A stretch of 64,000 nt of DNA, taken from Blasia pusilla (taxonomy: Eukaryota > Marchantiophyta > Marchantiopsida > Blasiales). Below, piece after piece: positions 1 through 12,032 of this stretch. The notes beneath the pieces are model-generated. The model was not told the DNA's origin and searched no databases. It worked only from the letters and a program-made list of their open reading frames with translations. The stretch lies in assembly GCA_050084515.1 (NCBI GenBank), contig CM114273.1, forward strand, positions 34,348,001 through 34,412,000, in the 5' to 3' direction. Position 1 is the first letter of the stretch. Each line of letters begins with the position of its first letter. Position numbers and translations under genes: made by a program.

Positions 1-2158
1 GATTGAAAGAGCCAACTGATTGATATGGGCCTTAACATTGGAAGATAAAGAAAGATGAAATTTATTATCACCATTGGTAGAGTATTTGTATAATGATTCT
101 TTGAACTTTTCCATTAAAATAACACAATTTTTTAAATATATAATGAGCATCTCTTGATCTCTTCTAATAGACTAGAATAGGAAATTTACAATAGAATTTA
201 CAAAGGTAGTTGTAGTTAATGAATTTTATTTTTATTTCTAAATAGGATAGGGGAAGAGATAAATTCACAACAATGGAGATTTTCCATGAGAATTCTTCGA
301 ACATTTAATTCAAATCTAAAACTAAAAATAAACCATGAATTCTTGATAAGAGATGCATGGGGAAAAGAGAATTTTTTTTCCAAAAAAGGACTTCCATTGT
401 TTAAGGGCGGTTAGAAACTAAGGGATTCCGGTTTGACCCACGCAGCTTGTTTCAAGGGTCCCACGGGGAGTTAGAAGATAGGTGCAGGGGGTGCTTGAGT
501 AGCATTTAGCTAATGGTCCCATCCCGATGTTAGTGTTAAGAAAATTAAGATAATACAGGACTCTATGGATTCCATACTCTGTAGTGGTATCGCAGCATCG
601 CTTGGCGGAGCCGCGGAAGATACCGAACTCGCGCAGACAGGTTCCATCCGGCCGGCAGAGTACAGTGTACGTTGTGCGCCGGTAGTGGGACCGCAATCCA
701 GAGTAGGGTGCCGCTCACCGACGGCGGACACGTGCGGGCGTAAGCACTAGTTTCTAGATGTATCTGATGGGACGAACAAACTACATGCTCCGTGAAGGCT
801 CGGAACCGAAGCAGGCAGAGGTTCGGGAAGACACATTTTGGGTCGGGGAGGAGACTGCACCCGGCCGCAAACCATGGGCCCGTCTGAACTTGACACGTGC
901 ATATATTTTAGTAAGAAGGAAAACATCCTATTCTTATCAATTTTTTTCCAAATTTCTACAAGGATATTAAATTCATAGATGCTGTTTTGATGATTTCTTA
1001 TTTTTCCCCTACATTTAAGGTGAGAAAGGAGTTAACTTAAAGAAGGAAGATCCACTAAGGAAATATTGAATCCTTCCTAAAAAAATCTTAATAGCTGAAT
1101 TAGGAATAGAGCGAAAAAAATAACGACGTATGAATTGAAATACGGTCAGACCTAAATGAGAGGGAAACCGGGTGAGTTGTTTAGGGTCCCTTGAGAGAGA
1201 CGTCCTCAGCCTGATTACATATCCGTCTTACTTGCATCCAATAAACGAAACTACCCAGTTAGCCATAGTAAGATTTACAATTCGAACCTGCGCCGACTTT
1301 GTAACCAGGGTTGGCACGTACAGAGGAAAATTAGCGCACGACGGGTTTGCAAGCGGAATAGGAGCGTAATGAGAGGACATGGTTCCGACTCCAATGCTCG
1401 ATCCACACGATCTCACAGGTCCTGAGAGTCGACGCTCCGAAAATTGCTTCTAGAATTGCGTCCTGTAGAGCAGCGGATCAAATTGTGCAAACGTTCGTCT
1501 GTCAGGGGCACGGCCAACGGGGCCGGAACGCCCGAGCGAGGAGAGTAGCTTCAGACGCGGAGGAGGGTTGTTTAGACCATATTGCCGGCGGTGGTGCGGA
1601 ATCCTAATTCATTCTCTTCTCTGGTGGGGGTAACGGAATGCATGAATCTTGGAGCTGCACAAACGATGCCTCAGGACACAAGGTTTTGAGGTGCTACCTG
1701 ATAGAGCGACAGACAGGCGACCTGAGAGGGGGAGAACGCATTCGAGCAATTTCAGTGCGTGGGAAGACAAGCTCGCTACTTCTCAGCCTTTGTGCGATTC
1801 ATTTGTCACCAGATTTGCGGTTTTTACGCGTAGGAAAGTGCAATTTGGTGGAGGCCACAGATTACACTTTCTTCGTGGAGTGAATTGCCCCGCTTTATCT
1901 GGTCATCAGTCCTCCAACCCCTTCGCTAAGTAAGGTGGCACGTTCCGTCATCTACATTGGAGCTCGACTGGTAGTAAGGAACTTGTACGCATGCGTGGAG
2001 AAAAGATAGTGTCTGAGAACTAGACGATTGGCTGCTGCAGGGCCTCATCGTTGACCATAACAGTTTTCGGAAGAGCCGGAAGGGACGAGCCCCGCCTTCT
2101 TCTGAAATCTAGTTGCTGACAATTAATTCGTGAGGACCAGAGATTGTGAATAGGACCC
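1..2158. other. No gene recognised, 5' flank of the glycosyltransferase gene
   Basis: Six-frame reading shows only short unrelated open frames (up to 94 codons) with no domain I recognise. The first 400 bases are AT-rich; 420-900 and 1150-2150 are more GC-balanced. The last few hundred bases should hold the promoter and 5' UTR of the gene starting at 2159, but I see no convincing TATA box. The 13-mer gtacgttgtgcgc at 667-679 recurs upstream of both STIG1 genes A and B (11160 and 26803). Confidence 0.5.
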
Positions 2159-5100
2159 ATGGCCGCACCTGCAACTCGGAATGGAGACTATGTGGAAACG
2201 GTCTTCAGAGACTACTTGGGAGGAAAAGGTCGCAAGGGAAGCAATGGTAAAAGTGTCCACGTAGCGGCGGGGCTGACTTGTCTCCAGTTCGCGTTTGCTT
2301 TATATGCTACATTTCTTCTCTATTTCATGAGTCCTTCCGTCGATCTTCTAAGTGGGGGCCCAGACGCCACACTGTATAATCAGATTAGAAAGATTGTAAA
2401 TATTTTGCCTCATTCTTATGCTGTGGAAGGCGATGCGGCGCTCCTGAAGGTGAACCTAGCCGACTCGACAGCATACAGTAAGCAAATGGTGTGTGAAAGC
2501 GAGGCGATCGATTTTGAGCAGAAGAAGTCCAACGATTCGGGTTTGGTAGGGCTGAAAAGTAGACTTTACAACGATATTCTTGAGTTTCAGAAGAGCACGA
2601 GAGGCTGTGAAACGCTCGAAGAGTTGATGAATATGACTTCCACAAGTTCCGGTCCCGTCAAGCCCAGAATCACAGTTGTGCTGAACCATTTCCAAAGGAG
2701 GACGCTATGCTCTCAATTAGACGCTTTACTGCAGCAAAGTTTGCCTTTCTACAACGTCTGGGTGCTAGCATTCGGAAGCCCTAATGAGTTGTCTATTCGC
2801 CGTATTGTGGAGACTTACAACGACACGCGCATTAGCTTCATGGGATCGTCCTATGATTTCAAGTACTATGGCCGATTCCAGATGGCACTGCAAGCAGTGG
2901 GAACCGATTACGTTTACATTTTGGATGATGATATGATTCCAGGGACGCAAATGTTGGAGATTCTCGCTCACGTGGCCGGGACAGAAAAGTACAACAATGC
3001 TGTTCTTGGAAGCATTGGCCGGGTTCTACCATTCCGGCAAAAGGATTTTAGTTTTCCTAGCTACCGCAAATTCGCTTCCAGAGAGGCTGGACTCTACCTG
3101 CCAGATCCCGCTTACAACATAGTTGTGGATCGTATGCTGCAAGTGGATTTCCTGTCGAGCTCATGGTTTCTATCCGCGGAACTTGTTAAAGCGTTATTCA
3201 TCGAAACTCCTTTGACGTTCAAGACCGGAGAAGACCTACATTTGAGGTGAGCGTGAAGTTTCGGGTCCGACCAAGTAGATACGTGCTCGTAATCCCCACA
3301 GAAGTAATCCTACTCAACCTGGTTTCTTTAGTTCTACGCTGGATTGGAAGGGGCTGTTTGAAATTTTCCCTGGAATTTCATGGAGGAAACACTGTTCTGA
3401 CTGAGATTTACGTCTATGTGTGCAGTTACCAGCTGCAGAAATACAGGGATGCTGGTTCTTTTGTGTTGCCTGTAGACCCAAACAAGAAGGAAACATGGGG
3501 TGATAGCGAGCATCGGCTCGCATACGTTTCAGAGACGACAGTGATCCACAGAGATGTCGTCCAACTAAGAGATGATCAATGGTGGAGGAGTCTCAGTCGC
3601 GGATATGTCACTCAGTGGGCCGTCATGCATCCTCAGGAATGTGATGTCTTGTTTTACGCCCACTCGCTGGGGGAGATAGTTGATCTTGCTCCTCTTATTC
3701 TACGGTACCGCAGTACTCCAGGTCGGAAAGCTTTTGTGGTGGTAACTGGAGGTGTCCATTGTCCGTGTCGAGAATCGGCTCTTTTGTTGGGGTGGCCGGC
3801 TGCCAATTGTCGCGAAAGGCGTTTTAAAATCTTCGATCTCGAGGTTGGATCTATACAAAAGACCGCGACAGAATCTGCTATGATCCAGGAGATTTTCTCA
3901 TCCGTCAGAGGCTTGATCAAAATTCACTCTCCGGCTCTCATCATCACAGTATCAGATATAGATGACAAGGTCCGCGATGCGCTCAGACTTGCTGCAGGTC
4001 GAAGTGGTTCCCCGCAATTCGTACAGATCCCTCGATCTTCTGTCAAACATGCATTGTGGATACCTGATATCAAGTCTATAGCACTGAAAAGTAAGACTCG
4101 TCTATCCCTCCCAGCAGTTCTGGGTCCGATTCCATTTTCTTCCTACTTCCACTTTACTTGAGAGTTGTTTAACGTTTCAGAATATTCATTCGTTCCTTTG
4201 CTATTGTTTTGTCAACTGCAGACCATCTGCTCTTTCGCAACAATTGTTCTAGCATTTCGTGCGGTTTTTTCACTGAAAAAGTTACCAGTGGTTTTTTATG
4301 CTGTCATTTTCCAGAAGATCCAATTGTTTTACTGGTTGCAGTTGGACATGTTGCAATATAGTTTCATGATGAACTTAGGGTTCTTCAATAGTGGAAGAAT
4401 CTTTCAAGTAGATGAGTACCCGTCCGTAAAGGAGGGGATGAGTCCAAAATGCTGGTCCATACATCTATTTCCGATGCCGCCTGGGCCTGAGAAAGGGTGG
4501 ATTATTTATTGTCAGTAAGCATGTGACTCACTTAATTTCCAATTGTGCTCCTTTAGTGCAGTCTCTGTATGGTGCTGCATAGCTACTTGACCACGCTGTA
4601 ATGTAACATTGATGAGACTGGTGTTTCTGCAGATTGGAACAAGATGAGAATCTCTATCAACATTATCACCCAGAGTCGCCCACGATCTTTGGAACGACTA
4701 TTGAATTCTCTCAGCAATGCACACTATGTTGGTGATCGTATTGACATTTCTTTTAACATGGACAGCAAGGTAGATGCGGAAACGCTGAGGGTGATAAATG
4801 GATTTTCTTGGCCTCATGGAGCCACCATTGTTCGTCGTCGGATCATTCAGGCCGGTCTCATTCGAGCTGTGAGCGAGAGCTGGTACCCAGCATCAGATGA
4901 TGACTATGGCTTATTGTTGGAGGATGATATCGAGGTCTCCCCATTTTACTACATGTGGCTCAAGTATGCTCTGCTCACGTACCGTTACGACCCGACTGTC
5001 TCCATTCCAGAGCTTAACGCCATAGCTCTCTATACTCCAAGGGTCGTGGAGGTGGTGAAGGAAAGACCTGCTTGGAATGCCACTGACTTCTTCAAACCAT

Positions 5101-5651
5101 TGCACCCCAACATTCCTTACTTGCACCAACTTCCTTGTAGCTGGGGATCTCTCTTCTTCCCTCAGCGGTGGCGTGAATTTTACAAGTATATGGGTATGCG
5201 ATACACTGAAGATCCCAAAAAGAATGCGGTACAGATCCCACATTCTCGAACGAACGGTTGGCAAGCTTCCTGGAAGAAGTTTCTGATTGATGTCATGTAC
5301 TTGAGGGGTTATGTCACTCTCTACCCCAATTTTCCAGATCAGCATAGTTTCTCTACCAACCATCTCGAGCCTGGAGCACACATAAACGCAACAGACAACG
5401 TCCTGAAACATAAGAAGGAGGATTTCGAGGTCCCTCTAATTGAAGATGACTTTTGGAAACTGCTTCCCCATCAGAAACTACCACCCGCTTCTAAGCTTCC
5501 AGTGATTGACCTCTTCAACCAAGCTGCGAGTTTGAAGGGGTTAAAATCTGCTGGAGCTAAGCTTGGCCAAGACGTTCTAGAATGTAATCGCACCCAAGTC
5601 GTCGAAGTAGATGATACCACCGGTGAGCCTGTACGGTGCACGAACTTTTGA
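2159..5651 (+). CDS. Membrane-anchored plant glycosyltransferase with GT2-like domains, three exons
   Basis: Exons 2159-3246, 3426-4090 and 4633-5651; both introns are GT-AG (phases 2 and 1) and the joined frame is 923 codons plus stop. Residues 1-35 are a short cytosolic tail and about 36-58 a hydrophobic signal anchor, so this is a type II Golgi/ER-type membrane protein. The lumenal part has a GT-A-like domain with an acidic metal/nucleotide-sugar motif Leu-Asp-Asp-Asp (Asp256-258). A strongly conserved stretch crosses the first junction (Gly-Glu-Asp-Leu-His-Leu, residues 357-362). A second GT-like segment in exon 3 starts at Met-Arg-Ile-Ser-Ile-Asn and has Glu-Asp-Asp at 681-683. From memory the whole matches the uncharacterised plant 'glycosyltransferase family protein 2' group (Arabidopsis At5g12260-like); donor and acceptor sugars are unknown. 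The Met at 2159 is chosen because it puts the anchor close to the N terminus. It looks intact and is the only clear single-copy gene here. Confidence 0.88.
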
Positions 5652-8261
5652 GCCTTGTTCTCTCTACTCACTCAAACGGGTGAGAAGTGAATTTTAGCTT
5701 CTCAATCTCTTCCACCCTAATCTTACCAGTTAGTTACTTCAAAAGGTTCATGACAATTTTTTCAGCATTCCTCAGAGTAGAGAATATTTACAACACTACA
5801 ACGAGATCTACATCGCCACTCAGCTCATATCACACCAAGCTACTGGCAGAGAACACGAGAAAAGAAGCTATACACTTCAGCTTTTGGACACTCTGGGGAG
5901 GTACTATTTTCCTCGTTCATCTCAAGGCATCACGTCGTTACATCTCTGGCATGTTTATGGATTCTGGACTCTGGAGCCAAGTAGCCTGGCGAATTTCCCA
6001 CAACAATTTGCCTCTTTTTTTTATCTAACCCGCACCACAAAGATACCGGTTGAGAATGAGAATTACCTCCTCTGATAACAGCAATTGGCTTGCATGGATG
6101 AGGCAGTAAGCTGCATGCACGCTCCATTTTACGAAGGTAGGAGCACTGGTAGATATGAGATCTAGATAGTAGGACAGGAAAATGTCTTCAAGGATGACTG
6201 TGTTTGAGTTCTAAACTCCACGTCCATGTTTTCTTCTTTCTAATTGCAAGTATCGGTATATATGTTCCTCGTTTGCGACCTGCGGTCTTACGGTGATGGT
6301 TGTAGCCACAGGTCGAGATCAGATTGTACATAGATCAAGTAGTAGAAGCTTTAGGGGTTATGAGTACGTCGCCCAGACTCCGTGTTTAGTTTGAACATGT
6401 ACTTTCCACTGGCCTCAGAAATCTTCACAATTCAGATAACCTTCCGATCGTGAAGGACTAGCGACTTATAAGAGTCATAGCTGCTGGTAGTTTAATTTGC
6501 GAATTCGGAGGAAAAGAATGTTTTGATTCGCGCTTTTACGGTGTGCATGACAGTTGCCTTTGTGGTGGTATCGATATCATACTTACGTTCGGTACGTCCA
6601 AGTCTTTCTCTTTTTTTCCATAAAATTAGATGAACGTTTTGCGCACTTTTAGTTCGTTCCTTACGTTTTTGATATCGGACTGGAGTTAGACATGACTTTC
6701 ATGGCGAGGCCCACGGTATGGGACGCAATTCAACACTTCACCATCCGTTGTGTTGAATCATTGCTCGGTGGTCCTGTCGGTGGTGAACTAACTGGTCGAC
6801 ATTAGCAGTCCACCACGGGAGCACTGAAAATTTCCAAAAAGGTGATGCCCTGAGATTTTAGCCATGCTCGAACACATCCATAAACTTTAACTCCTCCATC
6901 GGAAGGGGAGATCATACCAAGTCCTATAAAATATTCCCATAACCCAAGTTAAGAAGACCACAAAGGTATCATTCACATGCATAGCCTGAAAGATTAGTAC
7001 TCGAGCTCCAACAAAACGTCACGTTACTCAAATACATGGTTATCTCAAATACGGACTCGCACTGGACCTAAGAGTGAAGGCTTTCATATGCAAGAAGTAC
7101 TCCACTTTCGAGGTCGCGGACCTCATCAAAAGTGTCGCGTTTTCCCGGATACAAACAGGGCTCATGTCGATAGTGTGAGAATCAGATGTAGAATTCCTTT
7201 CATTTTCTGCTCTTCAGTACACCTAGATTCTAAATTCTTGTGAGAATCTTCCTTTTCCAATATGGGAGCGTTTTGGTTGCATGGTTCTTGCGGCTTTCTG
7301 CCGTCACCTTGAGCATTTCTGACACGGATCTGCCCTTGATACCACTTTGCTTCTCATATGCTCTTGTTGATCCGACACTAAGTGCCCCTCTCATATGCTC
7401 TTAGTGGATTTCAATTGGACTCATTCGGAGAAAACTGTTATCCGGACACTAATACCTTACATGACCCGAATTATTACGTTACAGCATTGTTTGTAGGTAT
7501 ATTTAGGGTTAAATTAATTAGGGGTTTAATGATGATGGGTGATTCACTAATCATTACCTAGCATAGGTTATATCATGTGAATAAGGTGTAATACTTTTGT
7601 ATTACTTCTTGGAATCATGTCTAGGGGTGTTTGAAAGATTATGTATGTCTTGGAAGCATTTTCATAAGTTTGATGAAAGTAGACTTGCAATTATAAATTT
7701 TCTTTTTAAAATCCCATAAACTCACAAACCTTTGGCATTGACTAGAATGAAAATTTTGGGTTTAGCATGGATATTGGTGGGGCTTGTACTAGCTGATATT
7801 GGGGACAAAGATGGGAATACCATTGCAAAATGGTTTTCTTTCCTCCATTTTAGAAGATTTGGGTGCCTCAAGTAACCACAAATATTGTGTATCTAAGGAA
7901 AGGGTTAATTGGTCCATTAGGATGCTCTTGTTGATGCTACCTTACATGAAAAGATTTTCACATGAAGAATACTCACTCTACTTATGAAAAAGTAGAATTG
8001 GAAAACTTTAGCTAAGCTAAGCTCGCCTTTCTCTAGCAACTCTGATTATCTCCTGAAAGCTAGCATCTCCAATGCAATATTCTTTGTAATATTTCTTTTT
8101 TATTTAATCTTAGAGACCATTTATTGCGAAAATATTATATGTGAAATGGGCTGAATATATCAGATTATAAGATTGAAGTAAAACTTAGGTATCAAAAGAA
8201 AGTAGCAACTCAAGGACTTCGTGTGTTGGGAGGGGTTCTATTTATTTTGTATCTTTGAGAC
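5652..8261. other. 3' flank of the glycosyltransferase gene, no gene seen
   Basis: The first few hundred bases after the stop at 5649-5651 are probably 3' UTR. Beyond that only short frames occur (up to 113 codons), none with a recognisable domain. At 7354-7400 the string tctcatatgctctt occurs twice in a short direct repeat. No transposon or RNA gene is evident. Confidence 0.5.
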
Positions 8262-8706
8262 TACCATAGCCAGCTAGAGATAGTCAAGAAGCTAGCATGT
8301 CAAATAGTGATCAGGGCCGAACCCTCTTCATCCAGTTACCCGGACTTCCAGACACCCGGAGTGTAACAATTGCAGCTGGACTGGAGTAGCTCCAGCTCGT
8401 ACGGGAGGAGGAGGGATTCCATCCAACTGAAAACAGAACTTATAGGCTAAAAATTCCCAGCCCAACAATCCGTTCCTAGATCTACCTGGAAAGTAGCAGA
8501 TCTGGTCACGATCATATATATTTATATATATGGGGGCAACTTCTTCATAACGATCATATATATATGGATATGGGGGCAACTTCTTAATAAGAGAAATCAA
8601 ACGAAGCAAACGCATTGAAGTTCTAAACACTGGAGTTGCTACTGATGGGCTAGGGCAGCCAATGACTTACGACGACCTCAAGCACAGAAGGAAGGATTGC
8701 ATCGAT
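8262..8706 (-). repeat. 3' flank of STIG1 gene A, homologous to the flank of gene B
   Basis: This stretch aligns, with gaps, to 22676-23090. Matched blocks include the 'agaagc...gtca...gatcagg' segment (8288 and 22700), the 'ccca.cccaacaat..gttcctaga' segment (8457 and 22897) and the 'gggctaggg' to 'ggaaggat' segment just before the stop codons. It includes the probable 3' UTRs and shows that the duplicated unit reaches past the coding sequence. Confidence 0.7.
8510..8590. repeat. 42-bp tandem duplication, AT-rich
   Basis: Two copies of a 42-bp unit begin at 8510 and 8552. Each has gatcatatata, a TA-rich run and gggggcaacttctt. The corresponding flank of gene B has a single, non-expanded version, so the duplication arose after the genes split. 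Confidence 0.75.
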
Positions 8707-10713
8707 CTAAGCACCGGAGAGACAGAAGTTTTGGTTCTCAGATGCAGCCTGACAGTTTCCCTTGCAGCAATGTGTTCCTATGGGGCACTTTAGGCCACAA
8801 CGGCCACAGTTGAGAACGTCGCTCGCCACCTTCGTGCATCCTCCATTCCCGCAACACTGGAAGTCTGAGGACGCGGGGCAGCTTGAAGAGTCGCACTGCT
8901 CACATTGTTCAGGCTTCTTGCAGATACCATCGCAGCATCTCAATCCAGTGGGACACCGCTGATTGCACTTGCCACAGTTTTGAGGGTCCGTCAACAAGTT
9001 GTTACAGAAGTTAGGCGCCCCGCAACAAGTGTAGTCCACGGGACACGCAGGGTGGCACACTTGTGGACAGTGCGCAGGGTCCTGGCAGTTTCCATTTCGA
9101 CAACAACTCCCACCGTCACACTTTGCACCGCATTTTCCACAATTCAGAGGATCATGCACCAAACTCGTGCAGGACCCCTCGCAGCATGTAAAACCGTTGC
9201 GGCAGCTTTCTCCGCACGTGCCACAGTTCAGAGGATCATCCACCAGATGCACGCAAGCTCCGTTGCAACACGTGAAACCGTCAGGGCACCTTGCACCGCA
9301 CTTTCCACAGTTTAAAGGATCCGCAGAATTGACACAAGTCCCATTGCAACATATGAAGCCCTCCCCGCACCTTATACCACACTTGCCACAGTTTAGCGGA
9401 TCATCCACCAAATTCACGCATGATCCGTTGCAACATGTGAAGCCCTCCGGACATCTCATGCCGCACTTGCCACAGTTACGAGTATCTTCCACCAAACTCA
9501 AGCAAGTTCCGTTACAGCAGGTGAGGCTGTCAGAGCAGTTTTTACCGCAGGTTCCACAATTTAGAGGATCATCCAAAAAATTCACGCAAGACCCGTTGCA
9601 ACATGTGAAGCCTTGGGAGCACTTTACGCCACAATTGCCACAGTTCAGAGAATCCTCCACCAAATTCACGCAAGTCCCGTCGCAACATTTGAAGTCCTTG
9701 GGGCACTTTATGCCACACTTGCCACAGTTCAGAGGATCATCCACCAATTTCACGCAAGATCCGTTGCAACATGTGAATCCGTCTGGACACCTGATACCGC
9801 ACTTGCCGCAGTTGAGAGGATCCTCCGTCAAACTATTACAGTGTCCTTCGCAACATGCAGAGTCCACGGGGCATTGCGCACCGCAATTCCCGCAATTGAG
9901 GGGATCGTCCGTTAAACTCTTACAACTTCCATCACAGCACGTGAACCCTAGGCGGCACTGGAAACCACACTTGCCGCAATTGAGGGGATCGTCCGTTAAA
10001 CTCTTACAACTTCCATCACAGCACGTGAACCCTTGGCGGCACTGGAAACCACACTTGCCGCAGTTGAGAGGATCCTTCGTCAAAAGCTTGCACCTTCCAT
10101 TGCAGCATTTGAACCCTTTCGGGCACTGGAGACCACACTTGCCGCAGTTGACAGGATCATTCGTCAAAAGCGTGCAGCTTCCATTGCAGCATTGGAACCC
10201 TTTCGGGCACTTCCAACCACACTTGCCACAGTTGAGAGGATCATTCGTCAAAACCGTGCAGCTTCCATTGCAACATTGGAACCCTTCCCGGCACCTCAAG
10301 CCACACTTTCCACAGTTGAGAGTATCATTCGTCAAAACCGTGCAGCTTCCATTGCAACATTGGAACCCTTCCGGGCACTTCAAGCCACACTTTCCACAGT
10401 TGAGAGGATCCTTTGTCAAAATCTTGCAGCTCTTGTTGCAACATGTGTAGCCGTCGGGGCACTTAATCGTCAAACCACACGCACCACACTTGATAGGACA
10501 CTGCTCAACGCAGCAGGTAGCTCTAGCCGGCTCTCCAGCCTCATCTAGGCAAAGATCCAAGCAGCTAGAATCCGTCTCGAGTGCCCAGCGCCTCGAGCTG
10601 AAACCAATGTCAGTTTCCAGATCATCACGAGATTCGATTTCAGAATCTCCAGCCACAGCAATCATCAGAGCCGTAACGACCACAACCCAGAATATAAGCA
10701 CTCGACTCATCAT
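8707..10713 (-). CDS. STIG1-repeat secreted protein A (about 18 cysteine-rich modules)
   Basis: Single-exon frame of 668 codons. Residues 1-22 form a classical signal peptide (two Met, then a Val/Ala/Leu-rich core ending Ala-Val-Ala-Gly), followed by an acidic linker and an array of about 18 modules of 28 residues (84 bp). The module pattern is Cys-x5-Cys-Cys-x3-Cys-x6-Asp-Pro-Leu-Asn-Cys-Gly-x-Cys-Gly, the signature of the plant STIG1 domain (stigma-specific protein 1 family); similar Cys repeats occur in some bacterial surface proteins. Ordinary plant STIG1 proteins carry only one or two modules, so this is a greatly expanded version. Many modules contain the N-glycosylation sequon Asn-Gly-Ser/Thr next to the Cys pair. 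The likely product is an extracellular or cell-wall, disulphide-rich, glycosylated protein; ligand and role are unknown. The start codon context is identical to that of gene B. Minus-strand TATA-like tatatag lies about 145 bp upstream. Confidence 0.85.
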   Translation of the reverse strand: MMSRVLIFWVVVVTALMIAVAGDSEIESRDDLETDIGFSSRRWALETDSSCLDLCLDEAGEPARATCCVEQCPIKCGACGLTIKCPDGYTCCNKSCKILTKDPLNCGKCGLKCPEGFQCCNGSCTVLTNDTLNCGKCGLRCREGFQCCNGSCTVLTNDPLNCGKCGWKCPKGFQCCNGSCTLLTNDPVNCGKCGLQCPKGFKCCNGRCKLLTKDPLNCGKCGFQCRQGFTCCDGSCKSLTDDPLNCGKCGFQCRLGFTCCDGSCKSLTDDPLNCGNCGAQCPVDSACCEGHCNSLTEDPLNCGKCGIRCPDGFTCCNGSCVKLVDDPLNCGKCGIKCPKDFKCCDGTCVNLVEDSLNCGNCGVKCSQGFTCCNGSCVNFLDDPLNCGTCGKNCSDSLTCCNGTCLSLVEDTRNCGKCGMRCPEGFTCCNGSCVNLVDDPLNCGKCGIRCGEGFICCNGTCVNSADPLNCGKCGARCPDGFTCCNGACVHLVDDPLNCGTCGESCRNGFTCCEGSCTSLVHDPLNCGKCGAKCDGGSCCRNGNCQDPAHCPQVCHPACPVDYTCCGAPNFCNNLLTDPQNCGKCNQRCPTGLRCCDGICKKPEQCEQCDSSSCPASSDFQCCGNGGCTKVASDVLNCGRCGLKCPIGTHCCKGNCQAASENQNFCLSGA

Positions 10714-11180
10714 GATCCCACAACTATACTCGTAGATTATATTCTCACACGAGCGCCAATTCGCTTACGCGATACTTCTATTAAATCGTTAGTCACACAC
10801 GTAGAGGCTGAATTCCTAATTGCGTTCTAAACATTCGGAGCATTACACCTATCGATTCTCTATATAGAACAACTGATCATGTCTGCCCTCCAAGTACACC
10901 TCCAGTATTAGACTCGTCGATCACTCCACTATTCGTTCATCTTGACACCACTCGGATACATTCAGACGGACTTACGGATATACTTGTCAAGTGAGTATTA
11001 GTTACCAGTGCTTATAAATGATGACCAGCTGCCTTGGGACATTTAGAGCAGGACTCTGGACCTCATCTTATCCGTTTAACAGCAATCATATTGTTAACTT
11101 GACCGATTAAGGACGTGAATCGTTGGCACTCCGTCCACTTGCGCGGCGCCGTATACTTCGTACGTTGTGCGCACCAACTG
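10714..11180 (-). promoter_or_regulatory. Promoter and 5' UTR region of STIG1 gene A, conserved with gene B
   Basis: Aligns with 26335-26823 over its whole length: the 'catgatcccacaac' start context, a TATA-like tatatag on the minus strand at about 10858-10867, a 'gtcaagtga' block, an 'acgtgaatcgtt.gcactc.gtc' block and a distal 20-base string identical in both (gtacgttgtgcgcaccaact, 11160-11179). Conservation ends sharply after that string. The assignment as promoter is inference from position and conservation between paralogues. Confidence 0.55.
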
Positions 11181-11939
11181 ATCTCTATGTAATCACTTTT
11201 GAGCACGTACCTCTTGCGAACATTTTCGTGTTCAACTTTTGGTTCGATAACTTAACCCAATAGACACTCTACCATATTATTATACATCAAATTATATTAT
11301 ATTATATGTAAATAAAATTTATAAAATTGATATGAAAGTGAGTTTGAGTGTGATTCCCGGTGCTAGGCGCTTTAGTGTCTTGCTGTACATCATGGTTGAG
11401 GAATTTCGAGAATAGTTGTTGGAAAACTATGAATTTTCTGTCATTTTAAAGCGAGGTCGACTTTTAATTCGGTGTCTACCTACAATATTTACTCACTTCT
11501 GTGAATTGTGTGAAGAGGAGATCGTGGCTTGGATCTCGCACAACAGTCAATCGTATCGCCTCCTTTAAAAATGGGAAGCTAGTGGCCCCCAATGATTCAT
11601 CCGGAATATATCTCTTCCTTCAAAACAGCTATCAAAGCAACCCATGGCATGACGTCGTACGGACAGATTTAATGCTCAATGACGATACTGTCTCAGCTTT
11701 TGTACAGTCAGAGCCAAGGGAGGTTTTTGGCGGAAACCCGCTGGTTGCCGGGAAACCTTAAAATAGGACGGTTTTAGGGAAATGTTAATCGGGAAAAAAG
11801 GCAAATATCTGATATATTCTTTTTTCCCAATCCGGTAGTTAGAATATGAACCGGCTAAAAAAAATTTTGCCCTATGTACATTTTCCCCATTCAGATTTTT
11901 GCTCAAGCACTTCTTACACTCACTCCATGATTTCTTCTA
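11181..11939. other. Intergenic stretch without recognised gene
   Basis: AT-rich at 11270-11330, otherwise mixed composition. The longest frame (11501-11761, 86 codons) has no recognisable domain. It lies between the conserved gene A promoter block and the hAT-like relic, and may be part of the transposon's flank. Confidence 0.4.
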
Positions 11940-11985
11940 ATTCGTGGTTCCATCTCCTTCGGTCCCTAAACCCCACATGTAATAG

Positions 11986-12020
11986 GAATTGAACCTGGCC
12001 TCCACCCAACCGGGAGCCAA
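11986..12020 (-). other. Possible pol III box A/box B pair (SINE-like remnant)
   Basis: On the minus strand ttggctcccgg (12020-12010) is followed 30 bases on by ggttcaattc (11995-11986), resembling the A and B boxes of tRNA-derived short elements. A similar pair is at 49137-49176. There is no complete tRNA fold, so this is only a weak candidate. Confidence 0.22.
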
Positions 12021-12032
12021 GGATCTTACCCC

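Noticed and set aside
4165-4518. A separate 117-codon gene between exons 2 and 3 of the glycosyltransferase
   Set aside because: It lies wholly in the 4091-4632 intron defined by GT-AG ends and phase agreement, and it shows no domain.
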